Origin: Botrimarina hoheduenensis | GTDB lineage: Bacteria > Planctomycetota > Planctomycetia > Pirellulales > Lacipirellulaceae | Assembly: GCF_007859815.1 (NCBI RefSeq) | Contig: NZ_SJPH01000003.1 | Coordinates: 402,311 to 466,310, forward strand | Reading direction: 5' to 3' | Length of the DNA: 64,000 nt | Part shown: in pieces, positions 61,320 to 64,000 of the stretch | Layout: every line of letters starts with the position of its first letter | Numbering within the stretch: the first letter of the stretch is position 1 | Translations under genes and position numbers: made by a program | The notes under the pieces: model-generated | What the model saw: the letters and a program-made list of their open reading frames with translations, nothing else | Database searches by the model: none | Told to the model about the DNA's origin: nothing

Positions 61320-62357
61320 TCAAGAGAGCACCGCCCGCCGCAGGCCCACACTCTGCGCGTGGGCCGCGTGTGCGACCCACGCCTTCACGCTCTGCGTTAG
61401 CTCGGCCGTCTCGCGCCCGCGGTGACGCGTCTCCCAACGCATCCTTCGGTATCGGTCGCGGTAGCGCCGCACGGTCGAGTTCCGCAGCTTGATCCGCCCG
61501 TTGGCGAACACCACGAAGCCTGCGAAGTCGACTCCCAACTCCGTGGGGCACAAGCGGTGCTTGTCCGGATGGATCACCAACCGCAGCGACCGTAACCGCT
61601 CTTGCACCGCGCTGCTGTGACGTTTGAGTTCCGCCCGGTCGTCGCCAAACAGCAGGAAATCGTCGAGGTACCGAACGTACCCCTTCACCCGCAAGGCGTG
61701 CTTCACGAAGTGGTCGAGCGGGTTCAGGTAAACGTTCGCCAGGAACTGGCTGGTGAGATTGCCGATCGGCAGCCCCCGCTTGCGGAGCCGCACGTCGAAC
61801 AGGTCGCCGCCGCGTGGCCACTCTTGATCGACCGCGTCGTGGTGCGAATCGACGATCGTCGCGATCAGCTCCAACAGCCGTCGGTCGCCGATCACCCGCT
61901 CCACCAGACCGAGCAGAAGCTGGTGGTCGATGCTGGGGAAGTACCGCCGCACATCGCACTTCAGCGCGTAGCGGAACCGCTGCGCGAAGCCAGACGCCCG
62001 CCGCATCGCCGCGTGCGTCCCCTTGCCCGGGCGGCTGGCGTACGAGTCCTCAATGAACCGACTCTCGAACAGCGGCTGGATGACCCGCACCACCGCATGA
62101 TGCACCACCCGGTCGCGGAACGGCGCCGCGGCGATCAGCCGCTCTTTAGGCTCGTGGATCGTGAAGTAGTGGTACGGGCTGGGTCGGTACGCGCCGCTCG
62201 CCAGCTCGTCCCGCAGGGCGAACAGCTCCGTTTCGAGGTCGAGCAAGAACTCGGCCCCGGGCCGGCGGCTCCGCTTGCCGCGCAGCGCGTCACGGGCGGC
62301 GCCCAGCAGGTTGCCGGCCGAGACGACCCGGTCAAACAGGCGCTTGTGACGCTTCAA
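61320..62357 (-). CDS. DGR-type reverse transcriptase
   Basis: 345 residues from TTG 62357, chosen because ggagg lies 6 nt upstream and the protein then begins at the usual DGR-RT N-terminus (MKRHKRLFDRVVSAGNLL). RT motifs: CDVRRYFPSIDH (motif A Asp), IGNLTSQ at residues 198-204 (DGR-specific [ILV]GxxxSQ in place of the usual QGxxxSP), and YLDD at 230-233 as the catalytic Asp pair. There is no maturase, RNase H or endonuclease domain, as expected. The start lies inside the end of avd, so translation may be coupled. It synthesises mutagenised cDNA from the template repeat. Confidence 0.93.
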   Translation of the reverse strand: MKRHKRLFDRVVSAGNLLGAARDALRGKRSRRPGAEFLLDLETELFALRDELASGAYRPSPYHYFTIHEPKERLIAAAPFRDRVVHHAVVRVIQPLFESRFIEDSYASRPGKGTHAAMRRASGFAQRFRYALKCDVRRYFPSIDHQLLLGLVERVIGDRRLLELIATIVDSHHDAVDQEWPRGGDLFDVRLRKRGLPIGNLTSQFLANVYLNPLDHFVKHALRVKGYVRYLDDFLLFGDDRAELKRHSSAVQERLRSLRLVIHPDKHRLCPTELGVDFAGFVVFANGRIKLRNSTVRRYRDRYRRMRWETRHRGRETAELTQSVKAWVAHAAHAQSVGLRRAVLS

Positions 62358-62803
62358 AGCGGCCTCCGTGCGATGCCGGCCCTTCCTTGCTCTGCGTTTG
62401 CTTGAGCCAGCCCCCCAGCATGCGGCCGCACTCGGTGAGTCCCTGACAACCGAAGAGGTACTGCCGTTCGGTGAGCACTTGGCGGTCCTTTGCGAGTCGC
62501 AAAAGCCAGCGGAGCGTTTCGACCTTGCGGTTGGCCTCGGCGAGGAGGGCCGCCTTCGTGCTGCTGTACGACGCCTCGACCAGCATTTCCAGCACGCCGA
62601 TCGCGTGGTCGGCCAGCCGCGTGCCGAAGACGAACCGCTGGCTCTTGGGGAAGCTATCGACCTTCTCCCATTCACATTTGTGATGCTGATCCAGCGAGTC
62701 AGGTCGTACCCCCGAGTCAGCCCGATAGGGACGCGAAACAGAGACAGAGCACCAGCAGGACCGGGGGCTCACGCGCCGGTCCCTCCAGGTCCTTGCGTCT
62801 CAT
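62332..62803 (-). CDS. avd: DGR accessory protein Avd, 5' end apparently frameshifted
   Basis: The conserved Avd part is clear: SFPKSQRFVFGTRLADHAIGV, YSSTKAALLAEANRKVETLR and GRMLGGWLKQ, a four-helix bundle that binds RT in known DGRs. In that frame the only start is a GTG at 62772, and the residues before SFPKSQRF do not look like Avd. A good ribosome site (ggag) and ATG at 62803 open a different frame, MRRKDLEGPAREPPVLLVL, which stops after 28 codons. A third frame carries YDLTRW, which fits the usual helix 1. This suggests insertions or a sequence error near 62690-62745. If real, Avd may be truncated or made from the GTG. Confidence 0.72.
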
Positions 62804-62820
62804 CGAGAGACTCCGTCCTC

Positions 62821-62848
62821 AAAAAAAATCGCCCGCCGCTGCGCGGCG
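62821..62848 (-). terminator. Intrinsic terminator between the DGR target and avd
   Basis: On the minus strand cgccgc-gca-gcggcg forms a tight hairpin (plus 62834-62848) followed by gggcga and eight T residues (plus-strand A run 62821-62828). It would separate the highly expressed target mRNA from avd-RT, or reduce read-through into them. Confidence 0.72.
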
Positions 62849-62889
62849 AAGAGATAAAGGGCAAGAGGGTAAGAGCACCAAGGGTGATC

Positions 62890-63873
62890 CTAGGCTCTCT
62901 TCCGCACCAAGAACCCTCCTGCTGCCAGCACCACCATCAGCAACGAACTTGGCTCAGGGACGGTTGCCACGCGAAAACCTACGTCGTTGCCCTCGCCCGC
63001 GGGGCGGCCGCTGCTGGGCCGGAAGATGGTCCGCAACCTGCTCCAGCTGCGGCTGCTCCACGAACCACCCCGCAAGCCGCGGGAAGAAGAACTAATGACC
63101 GCCTCGTTCCACTCAAACACGTTGCCGTTCTGGTCGAACGTGCCGTAGGGGCTCGCGCTGGCGATGCCTGCCGAGCCGACCGTCGTCACGTTGCCGTCCT
63201 GGCCATTCCAGTAAGCGCCATCCTCGTAGTTCACCACGCCCACGCCAGGGTTGCTGATGTCGCCCACGCTGTTGGCCGTGGCGACGGTCGGTACGCTGTC
63301 GCTGCCGGTGGCGTAGTCGAAGTAGACGCCCGCCGTGCCGGCGGTGGCGTCGTGGTACGCCGCCTTGTACCACTCGTCTTCGCTGGGGATCCAGAACTTA
63401 GCGCTCGCCGAGCGGACTTCGTCCAGGCCGTTGCCGATCGTGTAGGCGCCGGTCTCCGTGTCACCCGCGCCTTGGCCGTTGTGCAGCCAGTTGGTGAACC
63501 GCATCGCGTCGAAGAACGAGACGTAGTTCACCGGCTTGTTGTCCATGTTCGGCTTCGTGGCGTAGCTGTAGCTGCCCGGCGCGCCGCTGCGGGTGATTCC
63601 GCCACGGGCGTCGCTGCCCATGAACGTGCTGTAGAGCGCGAAGCCATCGGCCGCGGCGACCGCGTTGAGGAACTCGACGTACTGGGCGTTGGTGACCTCG
63701 TGCTTGCTGATGCGATAGGCGTAACCAACAGCGCCAAATGTACCTTGTGGTTGCGGATCACCGGCGTTGCCGGCGTTATCAACCAAGGCCCAGTCGAACG
63801 AGACCGGGCCGGCCGCGGCCGGCAGGGCCGCCGCGGCGGCCAGCAGCAGGGAGGGGATCAAGGTGCGGATCAT
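62890..63873 (-). CDS. DGR target: secreted FGE/C-type-lectin-fold protein with PEP-CTERM anchor
   Basis: 327 residues, ATG 63873 with ggag upstream. A signal peptide (LIPSLLLAAAAALPAAAG) is followed by a formylglycine-generating-enzyme/sulfatase-modifying-factor domain, the C-type lectin relative used by DGR targets: YRISKHEVTNAQYVEFLNAV, KPVNYVSFFDAMRFTNWL, WIPSEDEWYKAAY and FDQNGNVFEWNEAV. The variable region is at about residues 260-303 (62964-63095). Directly after it comes VPEPSSLLMVV with a basic end, a PEP-CTERM sorting signal. The protein is therefore predicted to be exported, displayed at the cell surface and diversified in its ligand-binding face. Ligand unknown. Confidence 0.92.
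   Translation of the reverse strand: MIRTLIPSLLLAAAAALPAAAGPVSFDWALVDNAGNAGDPQPQGTFGAVGYAYRISKHEVTNAQYVEFLNAVAAADGFALYSTFMGSDARGGITRSGAPGSYSYATKPNMDNKPVNYVSFFDAMRFTNWLHNGQGAGDTETGAYTIGNGLDEVRSASAKFWIPSEDEWYKAAYHDATAGTAGVYFDYATGSDSVPTVATANSVGDISNPGVGVVNYEDGAYWNGQDGNVTTVGSAGIASASPYGTFDQNGNVFEWNEAVISSSSRGLRGGSWSSRSWSRLRTIFRPSSGRPAGEGNDVGFRVATVPEPSSLLMVVLAAGGFLVRKRA
62964..63095 (-). repeat. DGR variable region (VR)
   Basis: 132 nt, paired with the template repeat at 61161-61286. Shared ends: ttagttcttctt...ccgcggcttgcggggtggttcgtgg upstream and ggttttcgcgtggca downstream on the coding strand. In between, codons such as agc, cgc, ggc, acc, atc, ttc, ccc and gac stand where the template has aac, as expected from A-to-N mutation. 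It is two codons longer than the template and has about six substitutions at non-adenine template positions, by hand alignment. Confidence 0.88.
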
Positions 63874-63927
63874 TTGGGCGATGCTCCTATTCGGGATGGT
63901 GGTTCAGGACGGAAGGCGAAGAGCGAG

Positions 63928-63955
63928 AGTATAACCAAGCGCCCCCCCCCCCCCC
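63928..63955 (-). promoter_or_regulatory. Candidate target-gene promoter with 14-base homopolymer
   Basis: On the minus strand TATACT (63933-63928) fits a -10 box about 55 nt before the target start codon. A run of 14 G residues (plus-strand C 63942-63955), preceded by CCCCC, lies 8 bp upstream, where the -10/-35 spacer and -35 element would be. No consensus -35 is seen. Homopolymers of this length are prone to slippage, so expression might vary with run length. The -10 assignment is inference; the homopolymer is seen. Confidence 0.45.
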
Positions 63956-64000
63956 GGGGGTAGCGCCCGCGAGAAAAATGGCGTGAAAAATGCGTGAAGG

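Noticed and set aside
61153..61959. Leftward open frame covering the template repeat and part of the RT gene in another frame
   Set aside because: It is out of frame with the RT motifs, starts inside the RT gene and ends within the template. The RGLRGGSW-NNN string it contains is the template itself, not a second target gene.
61602..62405. Rightward open frame opposite the RT gene
   Set aside because: Val/Arg/Gln-rich translation with no recognisable domain; the opposite strand encodes a clear reverse transcriptase.

Overview
The window reads as chromosomal DNA of a planctomycete, most likely a Pirellulales/Lacipirellulaceae-type organism. That is an inference from gene content: a DUF1559 prepilin-like protein, PEP-CTERM proteins (one with a dockerin-like repeat), several ECF sigma/anti-sigma pairs, a membrane-anchored Ser/Thr kinase with an FHA partner, PQQ/NHL propeller proteins, and an alternative complex III plus caa3-type oxidase cluster. 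GC content is high. Many genes have weak Shine-Dalgarno sites, and several appear to use GTG or TTG starts.

Layout. 1-5.1 kb: a truncated secreted alpha/beta-hydrolase-like gene, a small conserved protein, a repeat-rich intergenic region, a YjbQ-type protein, and a renalase-like flavoprotein. 5.4-15.9 kb: an amine-oxidase-like flavoprotein; a RegB/RegA-like redox two-component pair that keeps the quinone-binding and redox-cysteine motifs; an NHL propeller protein; a PhnD-PQQ fusion; a DoxX-CBM48-like fusion; and an ECF sigma/anti-sigma/DUF4252 operon closed by a terminator. 16.2-30.9 kb: a respiratory gene cluster encoding alternative complex III (ActA, ActB, ActC, an ActD-ActE fusion, ActF, one small membrane protein), a SCO copper chaperone, and a caa3-type A2 cytochrome oxidase (subunits II, I, III, IV). 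Together these would carry electrons from quinol to oxygen. 31.1-37.5 kb: a thioredoxin-like protein, then a leftward signalling cassette (FHA protein, Ser/Thr kinase, membrane protein, ECF sigma, zinc-finger-like partner) and a coiled-coil secreted protein. 37.8-44.5 kb: small metal- or cysteine-motif envelope proteins, then envelope glycan genes (WecA/MraY-like transferase, GDP-fucose synthase, GDP-mannose dehydratase, glycosyltransferase). 44.5-60.8 kb: pseudopilins, an RNase HII-like protein with SixA, a GH18 protein, a prolyl oligopeptidase, two flavoproteins, a PEP-CTERM surface protein, and a cluster of glycosyltransferases and a methyltransferase.

The most notable system is at 60.9-64.0 kb: a diversity-generating retroelement (DGR) on the minus strand. 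It has a secreted formylglycine-generating-enzyme/C-type-lectin-fold target whose variable region lies directly before a PEP-CTERM anchor, an Avd accessory gene with a broken-looking 5' end, a DGR-type reverse transcriptase (IGNLTSQ and YLDD motifs), and an AAC-rich template repeat downstream of the RT. The template and variable region are clearly related, and most differences fall at template adenines, but they differ by two codons and several non-adenine positions. The pair therefore looks diverged, or the template serves another target. A 14-base G/C homopolymer lies just upstream of a TATACT box before the target gene.

All family assignments are by eye from sequence motifs; no search was run.
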